Part shown: in pieces, positions 1-7,133 of the stretch | Layout: each line of letters opens with the position of its first letter | How positions within the stretch are numbered: position 1 is the stretch's first letter | Assembly (NCBI GenBank): GCA_007128315.1 | Contig: SKXQ01000012.1 | Location: 1 to 55,742 of the forward strand | Source of the DNA: Spirochaetaceae bacterium | Lineage (GTDB): Bacteria > Spirochaetota > Spirochaetia > DSM-27196 > SKKC01 | Direction of reading: 5' to 3' | Length of the DNA stretch: 55,742 bases | Program-made: the position numbers and the translations under genes | The notes under the pieces: generated by a model | The model's input: only the letters and a program-made list of their open reading frames with translations | Database searches by the model: none | Told to the model about the DNA's origin: nothing

Positions 1-456
1 CATCCATCGTGGTCGTTGTCCGTGTCGACGAAGAATATGGTACCCCCTGCCGGTCCGATATCGCCGACTTCGTACACAATCTCCTCTTCCGTCCACTGCG
101 CGTAGAGGGTGATACCCTCTAGGTCCATCGTGAAGCTCGCGGAATCCCCGTAGGAAACAACACTGTCGCCGGATTCGAAACTCCACCCGGCGAAGATGTA
201 TTCGTCTCGGGTATAGGTGTTTGCAGACAGGTTCGCGCTGGTGCCGAACGTAATCGCCTGAGCAGCCATGGTTCCAGTGCCGCCGTTCGAGTTAAACACA
301 ACATCGTAGCTGATCGCGGTCCATTCGGCCGTAAGCGTGAGGTTTCCGGTTACCGGTGTGCTGAAATCGTACGCCGCCTCACCGCTGAACCAGCCGTCAA
401 TCAAGTGTCCGAAACGGGTTGGTGCCGGGTCTGGTAAACGTCGTGTGAGATCAGCC
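1..456 (-). CDS. InlB B-repeat (Listeria-Bacteroides repeat) protein, partial, probably 5'-truncated
   Basis: A minus-strand reading frame runs off the left edge. It contains a tail of one repeat (GWFSGEAAYDFSTPV, then LTLTAEWT), a full second repeat (VVFNSNGGTGTM to GITLYAQWT), then YEVGDIGPAGGTIFFVD. Listeria-Bacteroides repeats of this type occur in secreted or surface proteins, and the GPAGG-IFF motif often follows them in spirochaete proteins (family knowledge). No ATG with a ribosome-binding site precedes the first recognisable repeat; TTG at 404 is the only nearby in-frame candidate and has no clear Shine-Dalgarno. The homology begins in mid-repeat, about 35 bases after the stop codon of the upstream oxidoreductase gene. 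No signal peptide is visible, so the gene has probably lost its 5' end. The 3' end lies outside the window. Confidence 0.6.
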
Positions 457-1563
457 TCACGCCCCGCCTTCAACAAACCCGGGCCAGCGACGCATATACT
501 CGACAAAGCGCGGGGAAAGCCCTTCGTTTCGCAGGTGCTCGCCGCTGTACGGAGGAAGCGCGGGGGCGTCACCGGCCGACACGATTTCCGGCCAGCGGGC
601 GTTTCCTATCGCCGCGCGGGCAACCGCTACCATGTCTGCTCCGTGAGCGATTGTCCGCTCTACGTCCTCCGTGGTGACGATACCGCCTGCGGCAAGCAGG
701 GCAACCGTATCCGGAATACGTTTGCGCACCGCCGGAATAGCTGCGGCACCGGAGCGTTCATCATTCAGATCTGCACCAGCAGCTTCTTTCAGCGACAGGT
801 GAATAAAGTCCACACCGTCGGCAACCATCCAGGGTACGATTTCGAGTGTTTCCTCGAGCGACATTCCGGCGTGCGGCATGGGAACACCAGGGGAAACCCT
901 GACTCCCACGACGAAGTCAGGGCCGCAGGCGGAACGGACCCCACAGATTATCTCTGACAGAAAGCGGTAGCGGTTCTCGAGGGTGCGCCCGTAGCGGTCT
1001 TCGCGTGTGTTGTACTCCTTGCTCAGGAACTGGGAGATAAGGTAGGTGTGCGCACCGTGTATCTCTACCCCGTCAAATCCGGCTGTCCTGGCGCGCGCTG
1101 CCGCCTCGACATAGGCCTGTACGGTCGCCTCGACCTCGGTGGTCGACAGCTCGCGAGGCTGCTCGAAGCCTTCTGCATCGATGATGAAACTCGTGCAGCT
1201 CACCGGCTGCTTACCGGAAATACTGCTCGGGGAGCGGTACCCACCGTGAAAGACTTGAACGACCGCTGCCGAACCGGCTGAATGAAGCGCTGACGCAAGC
1301 CTCGTAAGACCCGGAATATGGGAGTCTGCGTATATTCCGAGCTCTCCCTCCCAGGTCTTCCCTCCGGGAAGCACGTTGGCAGCGCAGGTAGCGATAAGGC
1401 CGAACCCGCCTTCGGCGCGGCGAACGAGCCAGTGAAGCTCCTCGTCACTGAGCGTACCGTCGTCGTGGCTCTGCTTGTTGGTCATGGCAGCAAGGGCTGC
1501 TCGGTTCGGGAGGGTCAGGGATCCGATTTTGACTTCTTCGGCGAGCGGGTGATGTTCAGACAC
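457..1563 (-). CDS. Old Yellow Enzyme family NADH:flavin oxidoreductase
   Basis: This 368-residue protein is a single-domain FMN-dependent oxidoreductase with a TIM barrel. The early segment around KIGSLTLPNRAALAAMTN is the OYE flavin-binding start. HGAHTYLISQFLSKEYN near residues 168-184 carries the conserved His pair, and YGRTLENRYRFL follows as in BaiH and YqjM relatives. The C-terminal part (AAGGIVTTEDVERTI, then VAVARAAIGN) matches the phosphate-binding end of the barrel. The length fits the family without the C-terminal iron-sulfur and FAD domains of 2,4-dienoyl-CoA reductase. The start is GTG at 1563 with a weak GAGAG upstream. The substrate, probably an activated alkene, cannot be read from sequence. 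It is the last intact gene of a minus-strand run from parA. Confidence 0.88.
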   Translation of the reverse strand: MSEHHPLAEEVKIGSLTLPNRAALAAMTNKQSHDDGTLSDEELHWLVRRAEGGFGLIATCAANVLPGGKTWEGELGIYADSHIPGLTRLASALHSAGSAAVVQVFHGGYRSPSSISGKQPVSCTSFIIDAEGFEQPRELSTTEVEATVQAYVEAAARARTAGFDGVEIHGAHTYLISQFLSKEYNTREDRYGRTLENRYRFLSEIICGVRSACGPDFVVGVRVSPGVPMPHAGMSLEETLEIVPWMVADGVDFIHLSLKEAAGADLNDERSGAAAIPAVRKRIPDTVALLAAGGIVTTEDVERTIAHGADMVAVARAAIGNARWPEIVSAGDAPALPPYSGEHLRNEGLSPRFVEYMRRWPGFVEGGA

Positions 1564-1699
1564 TGTATACGATCTCTCTTTCGGGCCTGCGGGCTGGCGT
1601 TGTGATCAGGTTGATGAGAAGGTAGCCCATGACGCGAGCGTCTGCAAGCGCGGGGATGTGTCCTCAATGTCGCGAGGGAGAAGCCGGGTCTCGAGCCAG
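1564..1699. other. 136-bp gap between deoC and the OYE gene, no gene supported
   Basis: Short open frames exist on the minus strand. One ends in a run reading MGYLLINLITTPARRPERE just before the OYE start, but it has an in-frame stop close upstream and no ribosome-binding site. I see no RNA gene or clear terminator. Confidence 0.4.
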
Positions 1700-2389
1700 T
1701 CAGTACGCCTCGGTGACGGTCCCACCCGAGCAGATATCTCTCACTGAACCTGCCCCGACGCCGAGGCGTGTCACTCCCATGGAGAGGTAGTGCTCCGCGG
1801 TCTCTGTATCGCGTATACCACCCGAGGCTTTCACCTGTATTCGCCCGTCGGCAGCTTCTACCATGGTGTGGACCACTTCCGGCGTCGCCCCTTCACCGGT
1901 AAACCCGGTCGAGCTCTTGATAAAGCTGGCCCCGGCGGCAACCGCACACTCGGTCGCGGCCCTGATTTCGTCGGCCGAGAGCTGAGACGTTTCAAAAATG
2001 ACCTTGAGCGGCACCTTCGCCGGACGACACACGAAAACAAGCCGGGCGATCTCCTGCTGAATCTCGGTCAGCATACCTGATCGGAGCATTCCGTAGTTCA
2101 CGACCATGTCGAGTTCGCGAGCTCCTGCCGCGATGGCTGCGGTCGCTTCAACGAGCTTCGTGTCGGCGGTCTGTGTGCCGTGCGGGAACCCGATTACCGT
2201 TGAGGCAAGCGTCTGAGAACCACGGGATAGTGCGACGGCCGTTGACAGATCCCAGGGTCTGACGCAGACGGAATACACCGAGAGCTGTATCATCTGCCGA
2301 ATCTGTTCATCGGCTTCCTCACGACTCAGATGTGGCTTGAGGACGGCGGCGTCTATGACACGAGGCAGAACGCTGGTGGTATCACTCAT
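1700..2389 (-). CDS. deoC: Deoxyribose-phosphate aldolase
   Basis: DeoC cleaves 2-deoxyribose-5-phosphate to glyceraldehyde-3-phosphate and acetaldehyde in cytoplasmic deoxynucleoside salvage. The 229-residue length is normal for the short bacterial form. The Schiff-base lysine lies in GASFIKSSTGF (around residue 158), and the second active-site lysine lies in VKASGGIRD (around residue 187). The aspartate of the proton relay is in ARELDMVVNYG. The start is ATG at 2389; its AGGA ribosome-binding site lies in one arm of an inverted repeat (2392-2412). It is 28 bp downstream of the LysM gene and probably shares its transcript. Adenosine deaminase nearby also serves nucleoside breakdown, but the two are not in one operon. 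Confidence 0.95.
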   Translation of the reverse strand: MSDTTSVLPRVIDAAVLKPHLSREEADEQIRQMIQLSVYSVCVRPWDLSTAVALSRGSQTLASTVIGFPHGTQTADTKLVEATAAIAAGARELDMVVNYGMLRSGMLTEIQQEIARLVFVCRPAKVPLKVIFETSQLSADEIRAATECAVAAGASFIKSSTGFTGEGATPEVVHTMVEAADGRIQVKASGGIRDTETAEHYLSMGVTRLGVGAGSVRDICSGGTVTEAY

Positions 2390-2391
2390 AT

Positions 2392-2412
2392 CCTGATCAG
2401 AACCGGATCAGG
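2392..2412 (-). promoter_or_regulatory. Inverted repeat overlapping the deoC ribosome-binding site
   Basis: CCTGATC (2392-2398) and GATCAGG (2406-2412) form a perfect 7-bp inverted repeat with a 7-nt loop. Read on the minus strand, the downstream arm ends in CAGG, which with the following A forms the likely Shine-Dalgarno of deoC. The hairpin could hide the ribosome-binding site, or the palindrome could be a repressor operator. Either role is inferred. Confidence 0.35.
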
Positions 2413-2417
2413 CGCTC

Positions 2418-3167
2418 TCAGTCAAGACTGAACTCGGGTCGGCCGAAGCGGCTCAGGTAGGATTCGACGACCGCGATGTCGTCAGGGTCTATGTCGGCGG
2501 CACGGGAAATAACGAAGGTATCGTCAAAACGATGTGCGGAATACAGAAGCCACTGTGCACGGCTCCGCTTCAGACGGGACCGGATCGCGAGGTCACGCCG
2601 GTCTGTCCGGGACGCACGTTCGGCGAGAGCGGCCTCAGCCGTCCTGTAGGCTCGATACGCGATGACGTACGAGTCGAGCAGGTGTGATACGGCGTCCGAT
2701 GAAAGCGTGCCGACGTCGGAAAGCAGCGAATCGGGCACCTGCAGCCGGAACCCTATCGTAAGGTCATCGGGGTCGGGTATATCAACACGATTGAAACGGT
2801 ACAGATCGGGCCACAGGTGCCGGCTCCCCCAGATCTCTGCGGAAAGATCCCAGAGCGTATCACCAGCGCGGACCACATGTTCCGCCACGACAGCACGCGC
2901 CGAATAGTCGCGCGCGTCGGAAGCCGTGGGCTCGGACGGCTCCGATACAGCAGGAGCCGGAGTTTCGGCAACTGCGGCCGGTGGCGACGGCTCAGCCTCT
3001 GCTTCAGGCTGCTCGGTAATCACGGGACGCACTGCCCGGGCCTCCCCGGTGCGATCGGGAAGCAGCAGATACACACCTATAATTACCACCGTAAGGATTA
3101 CCGCCTCAATGATTATAAGCAGAATTGCACGGGATACAGGAGAACGGAATGTTGGTTCTCGACTCAC
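2418..3167 (-). CDS. LysM-domain membrane-anchored protein
   Basis: This 249-residue protein has one N-terminal membrane helix (about residues 12-35, rich in Ile, Val and Leu). A Pro/Ala/Glu-rich linker follows to about residue 90, then a LysM-like module: VRAGDTLWDLSAEIWG, a Tyr-Arg-Phe-Asn segment, and FRLQVP at its end. LysM domains bind peptidoglycan, so the protein probably sits in the inner membrane with its domain in the periplasm. The C-terminal hundred residues are charged and match nothing I recognise. The start is GTG at 3167 with AGAGG nine bases upstream. Spirochaetes have many such LysM proteins of unknown role. It lies between parB and deoC on the same strand. Confidence 0.8.
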   Translation of the reverse strand: MSREPTFRSPVSRAILLIIIEAVILTVVIIGVYLLLPDRTGEARAVRPVITEQPEAEAEPSPPAAVAETPAPAVSEPSEPTASDARDYSARAVVAEHVVRAGDTLWDLSAEIWGSRHLWPDLYRFNRVDIPDPDDLTIGFRLQVPDSLLSDVGTLSSDAVSHLLDSYVIAYRAYRTAEAALAERASRTDRRDLAIRSRLKRSRAQWLLYSAHRFDDTFVISRAADIDPDDIAVVESYLSRFGRPEFSLD

Positions 3168-3259
3168 GGACTGTTACCTCTTATGTGAGATGTACTCATC
3201 ACTTCTTAGTATCGTGAGAAATGGATGATTGCTAAAGCCCCGCCCGGACGGACTGCCGG

Positions 3260-4171
3260 TTATCGCGAAGGCGGGGCCTCGCCGGCGAGACGCGTGTAGA
3301 CATCTTCGAGGTCTTCGAGCGAATGATAAAAAATCTCTATGCGTCCTTTGTGATCGGTGCCGTGTATGACAACGCGCGTTCCGAGATGATCGACGAGAAG
3401 GCGTTCGAGCTCAATGAGTTCCGGTGACTTCCCGGAGGGCTTCGCCTCCTTCGGCTCGGGCTTCGGTGCCGGTTGAGACTCTCCGCCGAGCTCCCGGGCG
3501 CGCTGCTCGGCCTGACGAACGGTCAAGCCTTCAGTCAACATCTCGTGCAGGAGTATGCTCTGCTGCTCCGGTTTCCGCAGGCTCAAGAGCGCGCGGGCGT
3601 GTCCCGAACTCAGTTCACCGTCTTCGACCGCCTGTCTCGCCTCGCGGGAAAGATTCAGGAGACGAAGCGCGTTGGCAACCGTCGATCGGTTCTTTCCGAC
3701 ACGATGTGCGAGCTCCTCCTGGTTGATCCGCGAGCTCTCCATGATCGACCGGTATGCCTCAGCTTCTTCTATGGGAGAAAGATCCTCGCGCTGAATATTC
3801 TCGATGAGAGCGATCTCTCGTTTTTCGTCGTCGGAAAAACTGCGAACAACCACCGGGATCTCAGTGAGCCCGGCGGCCTGAGCGGCGCGAAATCTGCGCT
3901 CACCGGCAATAATCGTGTAGCCGCCGGTCGCATCTCGCTCGGCTATGAGCGGTTGGATGATTCCGCGATCGCGTATGGAATCAGTCAGTTCGGCGAGAGA
4001 TGCTTCAGGAAAATGCTTGCGCGGCTGATGTGGATTCGGACTCAGGGCGTCGATCGGCACCTGAACCACGCCTCCGGCTTCCTTTACCGCGGACGCGATG
4101 TCTTCTTCCGCATTTTGAGTCTGCGGTGTAAGGAGTGCGTCTATGCCTCGTCCAAGGCCTCGTTTAGCCAC
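3260..4171 (-). CDS. parB: Chromosome-partitioning protein ParB (Spo0J family)
   Basis: ParB is a CTP-dependent clamp that loads at parS and spreads along DNA for origin segregation. The 303-residue protein begins MAKRGLGRGIDALL, the usual start. It carries the N-terminal CTP-binding fold with PNPHQPRKHF (about 47-56) and the arginine-rich GERRFRAAQAAGL (about 90-102). IENIQREDLSPIEEA follows, then a helix-turn-helix region (EELAHRVGKNRSTVANALRLL) that reads parS. A variable proline-rich linker precedes the C-terminal dimerisation domain. Its ATG overlaps the end of parA by 8 bp, indicating translational coupling. A perfect parS lies about 2.9 kb away at 7086-7101. Confidence 0.96.
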   Translation of the reverse strand: MAKRGLGRGIDALLTPQTQNAEEDIASAVKEAGGVVQVPIDALSPNPHQPRKHFPEASLAELTDSIRDRGIIQPLIAERDATGGYTIIAGERRFRAAQAAGLTEIPVVVRSFSDDEKREIALIENIQREDLSPIEEAEAYRSIMESSRINQEELAHRVGKNRSTVANALRLLNLSREARQAVEDGELSSGHARALLSLRKPEQQSILLHEMLTEGLTVRQAEQRARELGGESQPAPKPEPKEAKPSGKSPELIELERLLVDHLGTRVVIHGTDHKGRIEIFYHSLEDLEDVYTRLAGEAPPSR

Positions 4172-4919
4172 GATTCAGTACCTCCTGAGCGAGTTCGGCG
4201 TAACTTTTTGCCCCTGTACAGTGGGGATCATACCGACTGATCGGGACACTGTAACTTGGTGCTTCGCCGAGTCGGACGTTCCGGGGAATTATGGTGCGAA
4301 ACACGGTGCGCCCGAAATGCGAGACAACCTCTTCGACAACTTCGTTCGCGAGCTTGGTTCTTGAATCAAACATCGTAAAAATAATACCACCGACTTCGAG
4401 GTTCCGATTCAGCGATGCCTGCACGGTACGCACACTTTTCAGCAGCTGAGTCAGGCCTTCAAGAGCGAAGTACTCACACTGCAGCGGGATATATACCTCG
4501 TCAGCCGCCACGAGTCCGTTCAGGGTCAGTATTCCGAGCGAAGGAGGACTGTCAATAAGGACATAATCCAGCGACTGTACAATCGGATGTATCGCATCCC
4601 TGAGAAAAAACTCTCTGCGAGGTTCATCCACCAACTCGACAGCAGCGCCGGTCAGATCCGGTGTACTCGGTACGATCCGCAGGTTGGCAACGACGGTATC
4701 CTGCACTACGTCCTGGAACGACGCCTGTCCGGTAATGAGCTCATACACACCCTTCCCGTCGGTGCGGGCCCCAACGCTGCTGGAGAGGTTTCCTTGCGGA
4801 TCAAAGTCGATGAGCAGAACACGCTTCCCGGCATCAGCAAGGTATGCTCCGAGGTTGGCGGCGGTCGTCGTCTTACCGACACCGCCTTTCTGATTTGCAA
4901 ATACAATCACGCGCGACAT
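4164..4919 (-). CDS. parA: Chromosome-partitioning ATPase ParA (Soj)
   Basis: ParA is the Walker-type ATPase partner of ParB. The reading frame is open further upstream, but MSRVIVFANQKGGVGKTT starting at 4919 is the family N-terminus, so I use that ATG (251 residues, normal for chromosomal Soj). The deviant Walker A motif is KGGVGKTT (about residues 10-17), the switch region is DFDPQGN, and the Walker B-like segment is YVLIDSPPSLG. A TATACT hexamer lies 11 bases before the start, probably a promoter -10 inside the tail of the upstream transporter gene; a GGGGG tract sits between it and the ATG. Co-transcription with parB follows from the 8-bp overlap. Confidence 0.96.
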   Translation of the reverse strand: MSRVIVFANQKGGVGKTTTAANLGAYLADAGKRVLLIDFDPQGNLSSSVGARTDGKGVYELITGQASFQDVVQDTVVANLRIVPSTPDLTGAAVELVDEPRREFFLRDAIHPIVQSLDYVLIDSPPSLGILTLNGLVAADEVYIPLQCEYFALEGLTQLLKSVRTVQASLNRNLEVGGIIFTMFDSRTKLANEVVEEVVSHFGRTVFRTIIPRNVRLGEAPSYSVPISRYDPHCTGAKSYAELAQEVLNRG

Positions 4920-4941
4920 AATAAGCCCCCAGTATACGGCA

Positions 4942-5886
4942 TCAGGTGTCAACGGGCCAACGGACCTCAGACACACGGGACCAAGAAGATACGCCGAGGA
5001 GATTCGATATCTGGCTGATAAGGACGCCCGAGAGGACGACCATCATTCCCGCTACAGTCGAAATGAGTACCGGCTGCCCGAGCACCAGGATACTGAAGAG
5101 CGCCGCGAATACCGGCACGGTGTTGGTGGTGATGTTCGCCTTCGCCGCACCGAGCGTACGGATACCGCGACTCAGAAACACGAAGCTGACGGTGGACGGG
5201 AAAACGCCAAGGAACAGAATCGCAGTCCATGTCTGTGCCGAAACGCCGGTTTGACTCAGGAGCGGCCCAAGATCCCGGAACAGAAACAGTGGCATAAAAT
5301 ACAGAAGCCCGAGAATATTCTGCCAGACGACCACTGTCACTGAACTGTATCGAGAGGGCAGCCTCCGAAGTGAGATAGAATATCCGACTGCCGCGAGCAC
5401 AGACACGAAGACCAGAAGTATCCCTCGAATATCGTTCCCATCGCTCCCGAGGTCACCGAGTACGAGAACGCCGACTCCGGCCAGACTCACGAACGCACCA
5501 GCGATTGTGTACCAGGAGACCCGTTCCCGCAGAATTACATAGACGCCTACAGGGGTCACAACCGGTATGGTCGCAATTACAATGGACGCCACTGCAGGAG
5601 TCGTATACAGGAGCCCGGTGTTCTCGCTGAGAAAATACAGAAAGGGCTGGAAAAGTGCGATGAGCACAAAGAACCGGGCGTCACCACGCGCGGGGCGCTC
5701 AAGCCGACCTGTGGTGCGGCGTAGTCCGGGCACAGCACCGACGGCACTCAAGCAGGCGATTGACACAACGAGGCGAAACACTATGATTGCCACGGGCGAC
5801 AGTTCCTGAAGAGCCATAGACGTAAACACAAAACTCAGCCCGAAAAACAGCATGGCAAACAGCAGCTGCACGTACACTACGACCAT
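4942..5886 (-). CDS. EamA/DMT-family permease
   Basis: This 314-residue integral membrane protein has about ten hydrophobic helices in two EamA repeats. The first starts VVVYVQLLFAMLFFGLSFVFT and the second lies around ILLVFVSVLAAVGYSISL. The family includes exporters of amino acids and nucleotide-related metabolites; the substrate here cannot be inferred. The start is ATG at 5886 with an AAGGAA ribosome-binding site. It is divergent from adenosine deaminase with about 100 bp between them, and ends 22 bp before parA on the same strand. That proximity may reflect only read-through. Confidence 0.88.
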   Translation of the reverse strand: MVVVYVQLLFAMLFFGLSFVFTSMALQELSPVAIIVFRLVVSIACLSAVGAVPGLRRTTGRLERPARGDARFFVLIALFQPFLYFLSENTGLLYTTPAVASIVIATIPVVTPVGVYVILRERVSWYTIAGAFVSLAGVGVLVLGDLGSDGNDIRGILLVFVSVLAAVGYSISLRRLPSRYSSVTVVVWQNILGLLYFMPLFLFRDLGPLLSQTGVSAQTWTAILFLGVFPSTVSFVFLSRGIRTLGAAKANITTNTVPVFAALFSILVLGQPVLISTVAGMMVVLSGVLISQISNLLGVSSWSRVSEVRWPVDT

Positions 5887-5909
5887 AGAATTCCTTTTTG
5901 TTGATAGAC

Positions 5910-5938
5910 TTGCGAAAGCAGGATGCGAACACTACACT
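5910..5938 (+). promoter_or_regulatory. Predicted sigma70 promoter of adenosine deaminase
   Basis: TTGCGA (5910-5915), a 17-bp spacer and TACACT (5933-5938) make a reasonable sigma70 promoter with a leader of about 40 bases. A minus-strand candidate for the permease gene (TTGACG at 5959-5954, spacer 17, TGTAGT at 5936-5931) overlaps the same -10 region, so the two divergent promoters may compete. Confidence 0.45.
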
Positions 5939-5985
5939 ATATATGCACAAATGCGTCAAAAAGTCTGTTTCAGGAGTCGTGTGCC

Positions 5986-7071
5986 ATGGATGGCAAGATA
6001 CAATCGACAGAGTTCGTAAGCCCGGATCTCAATCACACTACGCTCTTGCAGTTCCCGAAAGTTGAGCTTCATCGTCACCTTGAAGGCACGTTCGAGCTGC
6101 AAACTCTGTTTACCATGTCTGTTCGCAACGGAATAGACCTGCCAACAGATTTCCCCTCCTTCAAGAAAGAAGTACAGTTTCCAAAGGATTCTGAGCCCGA
6201 TTTCCTGAAGTTTCTCAGTAAGTTCCGTAATAACTGGTATCGATCGCATGAGGACGTCTGGAACATTGCATATGAGTCCATGCGTGCCTTTGCTGATGAT
6301 GGCCTTCACTACATCGAAGTTCGGTTCTCGCCCGAGCATTTCGCGATTCACAATGATTTCGACAGACTCGAGGTCACGAAAATGATCGTCGAGGCAGGCA
6401 ACAAGGCAGCGGAAGAAACGGATACCCGGATCCGATACCTGCTCACCTTCAACCGCAGCCGCCAGACTCAGGAAGAGATGCTTGAGCTTTACCGGAAAGT
6501 CATGTCTTTGAACCTTTCCGAAATCGTGGGGATAGACCTTGCCGGTGACGAGCTCAACTACCCGCCGGAGCTTTTCGTAGATTTCTTTAAAGCGGTGCGG
6601 TCCGACGGCGCCTGCGGAACGACGATACACGCCGGTGAGGTTACACCACCGAAGCAGGTCTGGGATGCATTGAACGTGCTGAACGCCGATCGCATTGGAC
6701 ACGGCACCTCATCAATCGAAGATGAAAACCTGCAACGATATCTGACAGACAACGGTGTTACGCTTGAACAGTGCATCACCTCAAACCGCCAGACCGGATC
6801 ATGGACCGACGAAGAAGATCATCCACTTGGCAGGCTGTACAGAGCAGGAGTGCCGGTTACCATAAACTCGGACGACCCGACCATACAGGATTCCGACCTG
6901 ACCGACGACTATGTAAAGGCAGTGCGGTACTTCGACCTTACGGTCGACGACCTTGTCAAACTCAACCACATCGCAATCGACGCGGCATTTCTTTCCCATA
7001 CCGCGAAAGAAGCTCTGCGAAAGAGCTATGATGCTGCGGTACAACAGTTTCGCTCGGCGCAACGTCTATAG
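5986..7071 (+). CDS. add: Adenosine deaminase
   Basis: This enzyme hydrolyses adenosine (and deoxyadenosine) to inosine and ammonia. The zinc ligands are visible: VELHRHLEGT near residue 22 (HxH), TIHAGEVTPP near residue 207, RIGHGTSS near residue 230, and TINSDDP near residue 288 carrying the catalytic Asp pair. The length of 361 residues is normal. The frame is open further upstream, but AGGAG at 5972-5976, nine bases before ATG 5986, fixes the start. It is the only plus-strand gene left of dnaA and ends toward gyrA, with parS and a terminator between. Adenine deaminase or an adenosine-like deaminase of changed specificity is possible but less likely. Confidence 0.9.
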   Translation: MDGKIQSTEFVSPDLNHTTLLQFPKVELHRHLEGTFELQTLFTMSVRNGIDLPTDFPSFKKEVQFPKDSEPDFLKFLSKFRNNWYRSHEDVWNIAYESMRAFADDGLHYIEVRFSPEHFAIHNDFDRLEVTKMIVEAGNKAAEETDTRIRYLLTFNRSRQTQEEMLELYRKVMSLNLSEIVGIDLAGDELNYPPELFVDFFKAVRSDGACGTTIHAGEVTPPKQVWDALNVLNADRIGHGTSSIEDENLQRYLTDNGVTLEQCITSNRQTGSWTDEEDHPLGRLYRAGVPVTINSDDPTIQDSDLTDDYVKAVRYFDLTVDDLVKLNHIAIDAAFLSHTAKEALRKSYDAAVQQFRSAQRL

Positions 7072-7085
7072 ACCTTCTGTTCCAT

Positions 7086-7101
7086 TGTTTCACGTGAAAC
7101 A
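7086..7101 (+). promoter_or_regulatory. parS centromere site
   Basis: The 16-mer TGTTTCACGTGAAACA is a perfect palindrome and identical to the canonical bacterial parS bound by ParB/Spo0J. It lies in the short non-coding gap between the convergent adenosine deaminase and gyrA genes, next to the terminator, about 4.6 kb from dnaA and 12 kb from the oriC candidate. ParB and ParA are encoded at 3260-4919. Confidence 0.93.
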
Positions 7102-7131
7102 AAAAAGGCCCCGGTAACCGGGGCCTTTTTT
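7101..7131. terminator. Bidirectional rho-independent terminator between add and gyrA
   Basis: GGCCCCGG (7107-7114) pairs with CCGGGGCC (7118-7125) across a TAA loop. Six A's lie on the left and six T's on the right, so the hairpin can end transcripts from both sides. The gyrA stop codon is at 7134-7136. Confidence 0.92.
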
Positions 7132-7133
7132 CA

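Noticed and set aside
337-957. 206-codon plus-strand frame at the left end
   Set aside because: It is antisense to the OYE gene and the repeat protein, both of which have recognisable homology.
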